A DNA stretch of 64,000 nucleotides from positions 1 through 64,000 of the forward strand of contig NZ_QBDT01000001.1 of the NCBI RefSeq assembly GCF_004124325.1, written 5' to 3'. Below the pieces are notes generated by a model. The model did not search any database, was not told where the DNA came from, and saw only the letters and a program-made list of their open reading frames with translations. How positions within the stretch are numbered: position 1 is the first letter of the stretch; every line of letters starts with the position of its first letter. The translations under genes were made by a program, and so were the position numbers. Positions 34,948-44,409 of this stretch are shown one piece after another. Source of the DNA: Streptomyces sp. L2 (GTDB taxonomy: Bacteria > Actinomycetota > Actinomycetes > Streptomycetales > Streptomycetaceae).

Positions 34948-34959
34948 AGTCATGCGACT
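34948..34959. promoter_or_regulatory. AGTCAT-type TetR operator E (esterase / SpoIIE divergent region)
   Basis: AGTCATGCGACT is a dyad with arms AGTC/GACT, 41 nt upstream of the esterase start and 167 nt upstream of the SpoIIE-type gene. Confidence 0.65.
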
Positions 34960-35000
34960 ATGTCCAGATCGTGTCAAGGCCCTTTCCCGTGGAGTTGCCA

Positions 35001-36080
35001 GTGACCACTCCCTCTGTCCAGCGATCGACACCCTCCGCCGGCCCGGACGGCGCCCGACCACAACCCCCCGCCGCAGGAGGGCAAGCGCCACCCGCCTGGC
35101 GCGGACTCCTCGATGCCGAGTCGCTCGTGGCAGCCGACTTCCTGGCCGAGGTCCTCCCCCAGCCCCTGCACACCCTCGGCCTGGACGGGGTACGGAAATT
35201 CACGGCCCCGCAGCCCCCGCCCCGGCTCACCCAGGTCGCGTCCGTGGCGGAAGAGAACGCGACCTGGGCGGGACCGGCCGGTACGCACTCCTCCGTGAGG
35301 GTGCGGGTCTATCGGCCGCGCGTGCCCCGCTCGGGTGCTGCCGGCCTGCCCTGTCTGCTCTATCTCCACGGTGGGGGCTTCACGGTCGGCAGCCTGGACG
35401 GAGTCGACGAAGTGTGCCGTCTCTTCAGCCGCCACGCGGAGTGCGTCGTGGTCTCGGTCGACTACCGGCTGGCCCCCGAGCATCCGTGCCCCGCCGCCAT
35501 CGACGACACCAGGACGGCTCACGCCTGGCTCGTCGAGAACGCGGCGGATCTCGGCATAGACAGCCGCCGCATCGCGGTCGGCGGCGACTCGGCCGGTGGA
35601 GGTCTGGCGGCGGCGCTCTGCCTGGACCTGCGCGACCGCGCCCTGCCCCAGCCCGCGCTCCAGGTCCTCGTCTACCCGGCGGTGGACGACTCCTTCGCGC
35701 GCCCGTCCTGGACCGAGTTCGCGGACGCCCCCCTGATGGGGGCCGCCGACGCGCAATGGTTCTGGCGTCAGTACGTCGGTGACGACGGCGTTGCCCCCAG
35801 TCCACTCGCGGTGCCCTTCAAGGCCGCGACTCTCGCCGGTCTCGCTCCCGCCCACATCATCACCGCGGAAGTGGATCCCCTGCGCGACGACGGCGAGGCG
35901 TATGCGCGACGGCTCGACGCGGAAGGCGTCCCGGTGCGGCACCGCCGCTGTCCGGGCGTGTTCCACGGGTTCTTCACCGAGGTCGGCGCCTTCTCCAAGG
36001 CCGCCGAGGCCGTCACGGACGCGTGTGCCGACCTGCGCGGCGTCTTCACCGGCGGGGGCCTCCCCGGCCCCCCCGCGTGA
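35001..36080 (+). CDS. HSL-family alpha/beta hydrolase (esterase/lipase)
   Basis: 359 aa from GTG 35001 with GTGGAG at good spacing. The hormone-sensitive-lipase family signature is complete: oxyanion HGGG at 123-126, nucleophile S197 in GGDSAGGG, acid D292 in AEVDPLRDDG, and H322 in VFHGFF. No signal peptide, so it acts in the cytoplasm. It carries the AGTCAT-type operator. It may hydrolyse the ester or lactone produced by the Baeyer-Villiger monooxygenase and deliver a hydroxyacid to the ligase; that link is inference. A 19-bp hairpin follows. Confidence 0.88.
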   Translation: MTTPSVQRSTPSAGPDGARPQPPAAGGQAPPAWRGLLDAESLVAADFLAEVLPQPLHTLGLDGVRKFTAPQPPPRLTQVASVAEENATWAGPAGTHSSVRVRVYRPRVPRSGAAGLPCLLYLHGGGFTVGSLDGVDEVCRLFSRHAECVVVSVDYRLAPEHPCPAAIDDTRTAHAWLVENAADLGIDSRRIAVGGDSAGGGLAAALCLDLRDRALPQPALQVLVYPAVDDSFARPSWTEFADAPLMGAADAQWFWRQYVGDDGVAPSPLAVPFKAATLAGLAPAHIITAEVDPLRDDGEAYARRLDAEGVPVRHRRCPGVFHGFFTEVGAFSKAAEAVTDACADLRGVFTGGGLPGPPA

Positions 36081-36187
36081 TCGAGTCATCCGGCCCACGC
36101 CCGACGGAAGTCTCACCTCATCGGCAACGCGGACGTGCACGCCGTCACGGGTCGCCCTGACCCCGCCCGAACGCCACTTCACATCCT

Positions 36188-36234
36188 CCCGATCACCCAA
36201 CTCGACCGCATAGGCGTCGAGTTGGGTGATCGGG
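36188..36234. terminator. Long perfect hairpin terminator
   Basis: CCCGATCACCCAACTCGAC (36188-36206) pairs perfectly with 36216-36234 across a 9-nt loop, giving a 19-bp stem between the convergent esterase and SDR genes. It can serve both strands. Confidence 0.85.
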
Positions 36235-36283
36235 CTGTCTGGGGCCGAGACGTCCAGCCCCGGCAGCGTCGGCACCGGGGACG

Positions 36284-37054
36284 TCAGTGGCCGGACATGC
36301 CGCCGTCGACGGCGAGGGTGCTGCCGGTGATGTAGGAGGAGGCCGGTGATGCCAGGAAGAGCACCGCGGCGTCCAGTTCGCACTGCCGGCCCAGCCTGCC
36401 GAGGGGGCTGCGTTCCGCGATGAAGCCCTTCAGCAGGTCCTCCGGTACGGCCGCTGTCATCTCGCTGGCGAAGTAGCCGGGCGCCACGGCGTTGACCCGG
36501 ATGCCCTTGCGGCCCGACCACTGGGCGGACAGGTCTCGGGTCAGTCCCATCAGTCCGGCTTTGCTCGCCGAGTACGCGGCTTGAGGGGCGTAGGACGTGA
36601 TGAAGCCCAGCGTGCTGGCGACGTTGACGATGCTGGAACCGTGCTCCATGACCTTCGCGCAGGCCTGGGCCGACCAGTAGGCGCCGTTGAGGTTGACGTC
36701 GATGACCTGGCGGAACTCCTCCGGACGCTCACGCAACGCGGGGACGGCCGTGCCGATGCCGGCGTTGTTGACCAGGACGTCGATCCGGCCGAACTCCTCC
36801 AGCCCGGCCCCGGCCATCACCTCGCACTGCTCCGGGTCGGTGACGTCGGTGGCGACGGTGACCGCCCGCCCCCCGGCCGCCCGCACCCGCTCGGCGACGG
36901 CGTCCAGCTTGTCGGTGCGGCGCGCGGCCAGCACGAGGTCGGCACCGGCCTGAGCCAGCGCGACGGCGAAGCCGGCGCCGAGTCCGGAGCCGGCACCGGT
37001 GATGACGGCCACTTTGCCGTCCAGGCGGAACCGGTCGAGGAGGGGCGTGGTCAC
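36284..37054 (-). CDS. Short-chain dehydrogenase/reductase
   Basis: 256 aa from GTG 37054, overlapping the phosphotransferase stop by 4 nt (GTGA). Classical SDR features: cofactor loop GAGSGLG at 20-26, NNAG (VLVNNAGIG), catalytic Ser in IVNVAS, and YSASK. The C-terminal VDGGMSGH is typical. R-R after the second strand (LVLAARRTDKL) favours NADPH. As third gene of the acyl-CoA dehydrogenase / phosphotransferase operon it may interconvert keto- and hydroxyacyl intermediates, like LvaD in levulinate catabolism. Confidence 0.86.
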   Translation of the reverse strand: MTTPLLDRFRLDGKVAVITGAGSGLGAGFAVALAQAGADLVLAARRTDKLDAVAERVRAAGGRAVTVATDVTDPEQCEVMAGAGLEEFGRIDVLVNNAGIGTAVPALRERPEEFRQVIDVNLNGAYWSAQACAKVMEHGSSIVNVASTLGFITSYAPQAAYSASKAGLMGLTRDLSAQWSGRKGIRVNAVAPGYFASEMTAAVPEDLLKGFIAERSPLGRLGRQCELDAAVLFLASPASSYITGSTLAVDGGMSGH

Positions 37055-38066
37055 AGGTTCCTCCGCAGTGCTCGCAGTCCGGCCGCGGCCAGGGGCGCGG
37101 GGGCGTCGCCCACGGTCTCGAACCCGGAGCCGACGGTGAGGCCTTGGCGGTGGCGGGCGTGAATGCCTTCGGCGATCACCGCGATCTTGAAGTAGCCGAG
37201 GGCGATGTAGTAGCCGAGGTTGTCCAGGCCACGGCCGCTGACGGTGGCGTAGCGCTCGGCCAGGTGGGCGGGGGCGGGCAGACGTGGGCTGGTCGAGGCG
37301 GCCCGGCCGGCCAGCACCGGTGCGAAGACCGGGTCGGTGTAGACCAGGTGCAGGCCGAGGTCGGCGAGCGGATCGCCGAGGGTGGCCATCTCCCAGTCCA
37401 CGAGGGCGCGGATCTGTGACGGGTCGTCCCGGGCGAGGATGGCGTTGTCGATGCGGAAGTCCCCGTGCACGATCGAGGCGCCGCTCTCGGGCGGGCAGGT
37501 CTGCGCGAGGAGCGTGTGCAGGGCCTCGACGTCGGGCAGCGGGCGGGTGCGGACGCGCTGCCACTGGTCGTGCCAGCGCGCGACCTGGCGGGCGAGGTAG
37601 CCCGCGGGCCGCCCGAAGTCGTCCAGCCCGACGGCGGTGGGCTCGATGGCGTGCAGCCGGGCGAGCACGTCCACCAGGGCGTGGGCGCAGTCGGCGACCG
37701 TCTGGTCGGGCCACGCGTCAAGTTGGGCTTCGGTGCGGAGGACGACACCGTCCACGTACTCGACCAGAGCGAACGGCACGCCCATCACCTGGGCGTCGCC
37801 CAGGGCGACGGCGCGTGCCACCGGAACACCGCTGTCGGCGAGTGCCGAGACCACCCGGTACTCGCGGGCCATGTCGTGTGCCGAGGGCGTCAGCCCGCCC
37901 AGGGGAGGACGGCGCAGCACCCAGCTGCCGTGGCCGTCCGTCAGCCGGTACGTCAGATTGGAGCGGCCGCCCTGCACGAGCTCGGCGTGGAGCTCGCCAC
38001 GGAAGCCGGGGACGCTCTGCGTGAAGAACCGCGTGAGTGCGCCCAGGTCCAGCCCCTCGACGGTGT

Positions 38067-38070
<4 letters not shown>
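37051..38070 (-). CDS. APH-family phosphotransferase (ACAD10/11- or LvaA-like kinase)
   Basis: 339 aa from GTG 38070, overlapping the acyl-CoA dehydrogenase stop by 4 nt. The kinase-like fold shows LVQGGRSNLTYRLTDGHGSW at the N-lobe, the catalytic loop HGDFRIDN at 202-209 and the metal-binding D225 in LVDWEMATLGDP. Members coupled to acyl-CoA dehydrogenases (ACAD10/11 in animals, LvaA in Pseudomonas) phosphorylate 4-hydroxyacyl-CoA so that the phosphate can be eliminated. The strict operon pairing here supports that reaction rather than antibiotic resistance. Substrate chain unknown. Confidence 0.82.
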
Positions 38071-39260
<1,190 letters not shown>

Positions 39261-39274
39261 ATACCCTCCAGTTG

Positions 39275-39290
39275 GCTAATGCTCATTAGC
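39275..39290. promoter_or_regulatory. GCTA-N7-TTAGC operator in front of the acyl-CoA dehydrogenase operon
   Basis: GCTAATGCTCATTAGC has 7-bp inverted arms (GCTAATG/CATTAGC). The same frame recurs at 39331-39346 before the divergent TetR gene. Confidence 0.7.
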
Positions 39291-39330
39291 TGACTCTAGA
39301 TGCAGCTCAGGTCGCCCGCAAGGCGCATAT

Positions 39331-39346
39331 GCTACTCTTCGTTAGC
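39331..39346. promoter_or_regulatory. GCTA-N7-TTAGC operator in front of the TetR gene
   Basis: GCTACTCTTCGTTAGC matches the outer bases of the site at 39275-39290 with identical spacing. It is 39 nt upstream of the TetR start, so self-regulation is likely. Confidence 0.6.
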
Positions 39347-39384
39347 CACCTCGGGCGATCGGTTGGAACAACAGAAGGTGCTCC

Positions 39385-39954
39385 GTGTCCCGGACCGACG
39401 ACATCCGCGCCGCCGCGCTGGAGCTGTTCACCAGCCGCGGCTACGAATCGACGACCATGGCGGACATCGGCGCGGCCGTCGGCATCCGCGGCCCCAGCCT
39501 CTACAAGCACGTCGCGTCCAAACAGGACCTGCTCGCGCGGATCATGACCGGCACCATGCGGGACCTGATGGACCTGCACCGCACGGCCATCGCCACCACC
39601 ACCGACCCCGCCGAGCGGCTGCGCAGAGCCACCGAAGCGCATGTGCGCTACCACGCCCGCCACCGCCTCGAAGCCTTCGTCGGCAACCGCGAGATCCGCA
39701 GCCTCGAAGAACCGCACCTCGGCGAAGTGCTGGCACAACGAGCCCAGTACGAGACAGGCTTCCGCGACCTGATCAACACCGGAGTCGCCGCGGGCCGCTT
39801 CCACGTGGCCTCCGCCCGCCTGGCCTCATACGCGGTCCTCGACCTCGGCATGGGCGTCGCCGTCTGGTTCCGCGAGGACGGCGAGATCACCGAGGATGCC
39901 GTGGTGTGGGAGTACGGCGAATTCGCCCTGCGCCTCGTCGGCGCCATCGGCTGA
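39385..39954 (+). CDS. TetR-family regulator of the acyl-CoA dehydrogenase operon
   Basis: 189 aa from GTG 39385 with AGAAGGTG upstream. The helix-turn-helix is STTMADIGAAVGIRGPSLYK at about 23-42, then HVASKQDLLARI. The ligand domain resembles KstR2/FadR-type TetR proteins (AHVRYHARHRLEAFVGNREI, LEEPHLGEVLAQRAQYETGF), which often sense acyl-CoA esters. Divergent from the operon it probably controls, with two matching 16-bp dyads in the 124-bp gap. Confidence 0.83.
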   Translation: MSRTDDIRAAALELFTSRGYESTTMADIGAAVGIRGPSLYKHVASKQDLLARIMTGTMRDLMDLHRTAIATTTDPAERLRRATEAHVRYHARHRLEAFVGNREIRSLEEPHLGEVLAQRAQYETGFRDLINTGVAAGRFHVASARLASYAVLDLGMGVAVWFREDGEITEDAVVWEYGEFALRLVGAIG

Positions 39955-40051
39955 AACCAGCGGGCGGCTCAGCACCGCGCGCACGCCCGGGCCGACCGCG
40001 GCCGTACCGCCGCGGAGGACGTGCTGTGGCCGGCGTCCGATTGATAAGATC

Positions 40052-40066
40052 TCGAATCATGTTCGA
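40052..40066. promoter_or_regulatory. TCGA-N7-TCGA dyad over a leaderless TetR start
   Basis: TCGAATCATGTTCGA has arms TCGAA/TTCGA and contains the ATG (40059) of the TetR gene. TAAGAT at 40045-40050 could be the -10 box of a leaderless transcript. A similar dyad lies at 40906-40920 before the symporter genes. Confidence 0.5.
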
Positions 40067-40697
40067 AAGGTCTTCGCCGGGCCAGGCGGCCTCCCGGCCG
40101 GGCGGTGTGCAGCGCCGGGGGAAGGAACGCAGGCAGGCCATCCTGGACGCCGCGGCGGCCGTGCTCGCCGAACAAGGCTACGAAGCCGCCACCCTCAAGG
40201 CGATGGGCGAGCGGGCGGGCATCCCGACCGCTTCCGTCTACTACTACTTCTCCGACCGCCATGAGGTCGAGGCCGAACTCATGGAACGTCACATGTCCGA
40301 GCTGGCCGAGCTCATCGCCGAGGCCCTGGACAGTCCCGACGCCCGAACTCTCGCCGGAGCCGTCGACACCCTCATCGACACGCCGCGGGACTACTTCCGT
40401 CAGCACCGCGGCTGTGTGGAACTGTGGTTCGCCGGGGAGGTCGCCCCCATCGTGCGGGCCTTCGACGAGGCCCAGGCGGACCGGGCGTGGACCCTCTTGG
40501 TCGAGCGAGGACTGCTTCGCGCCGACACTCCCCGACTCGTCGCGCACACAGCGTGGGAGGCAGGGAACCGTCTCTTCGAGATGGCCTTCCGCCGCAGCGC
40601 GACCGGCGACTCCGGCACGATCGAGGAAGCACGACGTCTCGTCGGCGCCTACCTCGCCACCTATGCCCCGGCAGACCGGCAGCAGCCTCGCCGGTAG
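40059..40697 (+). CDS. TetR-family regulator next to the symporter genes
   Basis: 212 aa from ATG 40059. No ribosome site precedes it and a -10-like TAAGAT ends 9 nt upstream, so the mRNA is probably leaderless. A basic tail (QRRGKERRQAILDAAAAVLA) leads into the helix-turn-helix ATLKAMGERAGIPTASVYYY. The C-terminal domain (RHMSELAELIAEALD, FAGEVAPIVRAFDEAQADRA) is of general TetR type. Same-strand genes for a DUF485-like protein and an SSS symporter begin about 420 nt downstream and carry a similar dyad. Confidence 0.83.
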   Translation: MFERSSPGQAASRPGGVQRRGKERRQAILDAAAAVLAEQGYEAATLKAMGERAGIPTASVYYYFSDRHEVEAELMERHMSELAELIAEALDSPDARTLAGAVDTLIDTPRDYFRQHRGCVELWFAGEVAPIVRAFDEAQADRAWTLLVERGLLRADTPRLVAHTAWEAGNRLFEMAFRRSATGDSGTIEEARRLVGAYLATYAPADRQQPRR

Positions 40698-40903
40698 GGG
40701 AACCACCGGCAGCGCGGACGCGGCGCAGACGGTCTCTGTCAGACGCGACAGACGCGAGTGCGCACCTTGACGGTGTGTCACCCGCACTGTCCTGCGGGCT
40801 GATCCAACGCCGTCGCAGACCGCCCGAGGGCCGTGCCCGAGGCGAGCGGCCGCATCTCCCCCGACGGATCTTGACAGTGGCAGCTCGGCAACGGATAACC
40901 TGA

Positions 40904-40922
40904 ACTCGATTCGGAATCGAGT
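40904..40922. promoter_or_regulatory. 19-bp palindrome in front of the symporter operon
   Basis: ACTCGATTCGGAATCGAGT is a perfect dyad around one central base. It shares TCGA-N7-TCGA spacing with the dyad over the TetR start at 40059, so that TetR probably binds both. The symporter genes start about 195 nt downstream. Confidence 0.65.
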
Positions 40923-41115
40923 ATCTTGTCGACGGCCACACGATCGCCCACTCACGCGGTCGACATGAGCCTGTCCCGGCGTCTGTCCGGCCCACCACGG
41001 CCCGGACCTCGGCCGGCTGACTCCCCATGCTTCCCCTCAGAGACGGTCGTCGTGCCCTCGACCGCAGGCCTACGACGCCCCTGGGGCCCGCACCCCGCCA
41101 GGAGAGAGGTTTTCC

Positions 41116-41409
41116 GTGCCACCCGCCTCCACCCAGAACCCCGCAGCCCGCAGCAGACGTGCGTTCTGTACCGTCAACGCGCTCCCGCTGGCCGCGAGCG
41201 TCCTGCTGTCCTGCTCCGCCACGATCGGCGGTGTCGCCGTGTACGGCCGACTCACGCTCGGCATCGGATGGGCCGTCCTGCAACTGGCGCTCTTCGTCGC
41301 CTCGACGTGGTGGTACGAGAGCCGCGCCAGGAGGCGGTCCGACCTTCCCGATCCGCCCCGACCGACTACGGGCATCGGTGCCGCACCGCGTGCGGGCGGT
41401 GCTCGGTGA
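41116..41409 (+). CDS. DUF485-like small membrane protein (symporter partner)
   Basis: 97 aa from GTG 41116 with GGAGAGG upstream. Two hydrophobic helices (LPLAASVLLSCSATIGGVAV and WAVLQLALFVASTWWYESRA) fit the two-helix YjcH/DUF485 layout, although the usual F-x-x-x-Y motif is weak. It overlaps the symporter gene by 4 nt (GTGA), as yjcH-type genes accompany ActP-type acetate symporters. It probably assists assembly or activity of the transporter. Confidence 0.65.
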   Translation: MPPASTQNPAARSRRAFCTVNALPLAASVLLSCSATIGGVAVYGRLTLGIGWAVLQLALFVASTWWYESRARRRSDLPDPPRPTTGIGAAPRAGGAR

Positions 41410-42992
41410 CACCTCATCTGCTGAGCTCCGGCGCACTCGACCCGGTCGGCAGCGGCGCCAGAGTGGCCGTGATCACCGCCTTCTTCGTGTTCATCGGGCT
41501 GTGCCTGCTCTGGCTCTTCACACTCGCCACCCATGAGGACGATCCGGAACGGCTGTACGTCGCCGACCGGTCCCTGTCCGCCGCCTTCAACGGATTCGCG
41601 ATGGCCGGTGAGCAGATGACGGTCGTCATGCTGGTCGCCGTGCCGGGGGTCGTCGCGCTCTTCGGATACGACGGAGTCACGTCGGCCGTCGACAGCGTCA
41701 TCGCCCTGGGTGTCCTCTTGCTCCTGGCGCCGAGAATCCGGGCCACCGGCCGCTACACACTGGGGGAACTGTTCTCCCTGCGCGCCACGGGACCGGGGCC
41801 GCGCACCGCCGGGGCCGTGGTGACCGTGGTCATCGCCATACCTCTGCTCATGGTGCAACTCCGGGCAGGCGGCGTCAGTGCGGCGCTGCTGACCGGTATG
41901 TCGTCCGAGACGGCACAGGTGGTGTGCACGGTACTGATGGGCTGCCTCGTCGCGTGCTTCGCCGTGGTGGCCGATCTGCGCGGCACCAGCTTCATGCAGG
42001 TCGTCAAGGTGCCGGTGACCCTGCTGACGCTGACCGTGGTGACTCTGCTGGCTCTGAGAAGGTTCGCGTGGCACCCCGGGAACCTGCTGTCCGCCGCGGC
42101 GGACAAGAGCACCTCGCCGGGCGAGTACCTGGCTCCGGGGCTCTGGACGCACGCGGCCGGTCTGGGACCGCTCAGCACGATCAGCGACCACGCGGTGGTG
42201 ATCCTGGGCACGGCGATGATGCCCCACCTGATCCTCAGGGTCTCCGCCAGCCGTACCGGCTCCACGGCGAGACGTTCCATGAGCATCGCCGTAGGGCTGT
42301 CCGGCGCGTTCTTCCTCCTCCTGATCGTGGCCGGGTTCGCGGCCGCGGCCGTGGTGGGCGCCGAAGGCATCGGTGCCGTCGACAGCAAGGGACAAGGGGC
42401 GCCGATCCTGCTGGCGTCGGGCGTCCTTCCCCACGATTCGACGCGGCGCGTGGTCCTCATCACCGTCGTGGCGTGCGTGGCCTTCCTCGCCGTCCTGACA
42501 GCGGTGGCCAGCGTCACCTTCGCGACCGCCGTCTCCCTGGCACGTGACCTGTTCCCACGGGCCGGACGCCCCCGCGCGGGCATACGGGAAACAGGGGTGC
42601 TGCGTCTGACCGTCGTGCTGCTCTGCGTCGTCAGTCTGGTGCTCGCCACCGCGTTGCACCGCTATCCCATCGAATTCCTGCTCACCTTCTCGATGAGCGT
42701 CGCCGCCTCCTGTGTCTTCCCCGCATTGATCTACTCCTTCTTCTGGGACGGGTTCGACCGGCGAGGACTCATGTGGGCCGTGTACGGAGGGCTGTTGCTC
42801 TGCGTCGTGCTCACAGCCCTGTCCCCCACGGTGTCCGGGACGGACTACGCGGTGTGGCCGCAGGACGACTTCGACTGGTTCCCCTCCAACACCCCTGGCC
42901 TGGTCTCCGTACCGGCCGCTTTCCTGTTCGGCTGGCTCGGCAGCGCACGACCATGGGTCCAGGCCCAGCGAGTCGAAGGGGACACCGTGTGA
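41406..42992 (+). CDS. Sodium/solute symporter (SSS family, ActP-like)
   Basis: 528 aa from GTG 41406. About 13 hydrophobic helices; N-terminal ERLYVADRSLSAAFNGFAMA matches the helix 1 sodium-site region of ActP/PanF-type carriers (usually R-x-x-x-x-x-N-G-x-A). GRYTLGELFSLRATGPGPRT, FMQVVKVPVTLLTLTVVTLL and HLILRVSASRTGSTARRSM, the last close to the P-H-x-x-x-R-x-x-x-x motif, support the SSS family. It likely imports a carboxylate such as acetate, pyruvate or a product of the adjacent acyl-CoA pathway. The palindrome at 40904 and the nearby TetR suggest inducible expression. Confidence 0.84.
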   Translation: MTPHLLSSGALDPVGSGARVAVITAFFVFIGLCLLWLFTLATHEDDPERLYVADRSLSAAFNGFAMAGEQMTVVMLVAVPGVVALFGYDGVTSAVDSVIALGVLLLLAPRIRATGRYTLGELFSLRATGPGPRTAGAVVTVVIAIPLLMVQLRAGGVSAALLTGMSSETAQVVCTVLMGCLVACFAVVADLRGTSFMQVVKVPVTLLTLTVVTLLALRRFAWHPGNLLSAAADKSTSPGEYLAPGLWTHAAGLGPLSTISDHAVVILGTAMMPHLILRVSASRTGSTARRSMSIAVGLSGAFFLLLIVAGFAAAAVVGAEGIGAVDSKGQGAPILLASGVLPHDSTRRVVLITVVACVAFLAVLTAVASVTFATAVSLARDLFPRAGRPRAGIRETGVLRLTVVLLCVVSLVLATALHRYPIEFLLTFSMSVAASCVFPALIYSFFWDGFDRRGLMWAVYGGLLLCVVLTALSPTVSGTDYAVWPQDDFDWFPSNTPGLVSVPAAFLFGWLGSARPWVQAQRVEGDTV

Positions 42993-43074
42993 CGCCGGGC
43001 GGAGGGGGCCGGCCGCCCTGTGTCGGCTCCCTCCCACACGGGCTTGTACACCTGCCTGACGCCCAGGATGCCGG

Positions 43075-43812
43075 TCAGGCGGTGTATCCGCCGTCCACGG
43101 CGAGGTTCGTGCCGGTCACGTAGCGGCCGCCGGGCCCCACGAGGAACGCCACCGCGGCGGCGATGTCGTCCGCCTCGCCGAAGCGGCCCAGCGCGGTCAG
43201 ATCCCGCTGGAAGTCCCCGGCGTCGCCGTCGGCCGGGTTCATGTCGGTGTCGATCGGGCCGGGGTCGACGGTGGTCGCGGTGATCCCGCGCGGCCCCAAC
43301 TCCCGGGCGAGCGCCTTGGTCATGCCGAGCAGCGCGGTCTTGGCCATGGCCTGGACGACGAAGTCGGCGCCGGGCACGCGTCCGTTGAAGCACGAGCCGA
43401 TGCTGATGATCCTGCCGCCGTCGCCCATGTGCCGGGCGGCGGCCTGGGCCGCCAGGAACACCGACCGGACGTCCACGGCAAGAGCCCGGTCCAGGTCCTC
43501 GGCGGTCACCTCGGCCAGTGGGCCGTAGGCGAGGAAGCCGGCGTTCTTCACCAGGATGTCGATGCTGCCGAGTTCCTCGACGGTCCGCTCAACGGCCTGC
43601 GCGGCGGCGTTCGGCAGCGTGAGATCGGCCTGGAGGACCGAGGCCGTACCGCCCGCCGCCTCTATCTCCTTGGCGACCGCGCGTGCCTGTTCCTCCGCCC
43701 GTACGTAGGTCAGCGCGACCGAGGCGCCCTCCCGGGCCAGCCGTCTCGCCACGGCCGCGCCGATACCGCGGCTGCCGCCCGTCACCAGGGCCGCCTTCTG
43801 GGGCGTGAAGCG
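43075..43812 (-). pseudogene. SDR (3-oxoacyl-reductase-like), 5' end deleted and catalytic Tyr absent
   Basis: The core reads KAALVTGGSRGIGAAVARRL (cofactor loop TGGSRGIG) through to GTNLAVDGGYTA, so it is an SDR of about 245 aa. There is no start codon before FTPQK: upstream codons are antisense to a TetR fragment and the first in-frame ATG (43890) lies inside that fragment. Two hallmark residues are also changed: NNAG reads KNAG, and the YxxxK site reads FVVQAMAKTAL with Gln in place of Tyr. Deletion plus lost catalytic residue make an inactive gene likely. Confidence 0.65.
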
Positions 43813-44224
43813 GCGCGACGCCCTGCTGGCCGGTCTGGCGGCCGATCGCGACGGTGAGGACACGGCGGTCGGACGGCTGCGCCAGTGCATGATCGCCCTC
43901 GCCCGGATGAACGAGGGGCACCGTCAGGAGACCAACTCGCTGCTGATGGCGTGGGTGCGGGCCGGACGGCCGCTGCTGGAGGATCCCTACCTGGCCGACC
44001 TGTTCGCCACGATCGCCGCCGCCGGCCTGGAGAGCGGCGAGTTCCGGACCGGGGTGGGCGCCGAGCGGATCGGCCACTCCCTGCGCGACCTCTACCTCGG
44101 CGCGCTGTACCGCTGGTGCGGTAGTCCGGAAAGGGGCGAGAAGGAGGCGGCGGCTCCCGACGGCCTCACCACCGAACTGCTCGACATCCTCGACCTGACC
44201 CTGAACGGCATCCGGGCGGCCTGA
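43805..44224 (+). pseudogene. TetR-family regulator, ligand domain only (N-terminus deleted)
   Basis: The frame from GTG 43805 starts KRRDALLAGLAADRDGEDTA, equivalent to the K-x-x-L-L segment just after a TetR helix-turn-helix. It continues through a normal C-terminal domain (QETNSLLMAWVRAGRPLLED, ERIGHSLRDLYLGALYRW). The first 45 or so residues, including the DNA-binding domain, are missing and replaced by the 5' end of the opposing SDR gene. No ribosome site precedes it. It cannot bind DNA in the usual way. Confidence 0.7.
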
Positions 44225-44409
44225 GCCTCCAGCCCGGCTCGGCAAGACGTGAAGCGCCTGGCGGTTCCAGGAAGGAGACGATCGCGGTGAGCGCGCCGCG
44301 GTGACCAGGAAGCCCTGGCCGAACCGATGGAGCCACGGTCGCCGTGGAGTCGCGGGCCGGTGCGGGTACCGGTGCTGGAAGCGACGGATTCCGCGGCGTC
44401 ACCCCGCCG

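Noticed and set aside
41070..43037. A 655-codon minus-strand open frame
   Set aside because: It is antisense to the SSS symporter and its composition (Gln/His/Arg/Gly-rich) is typical of a shadow frame.
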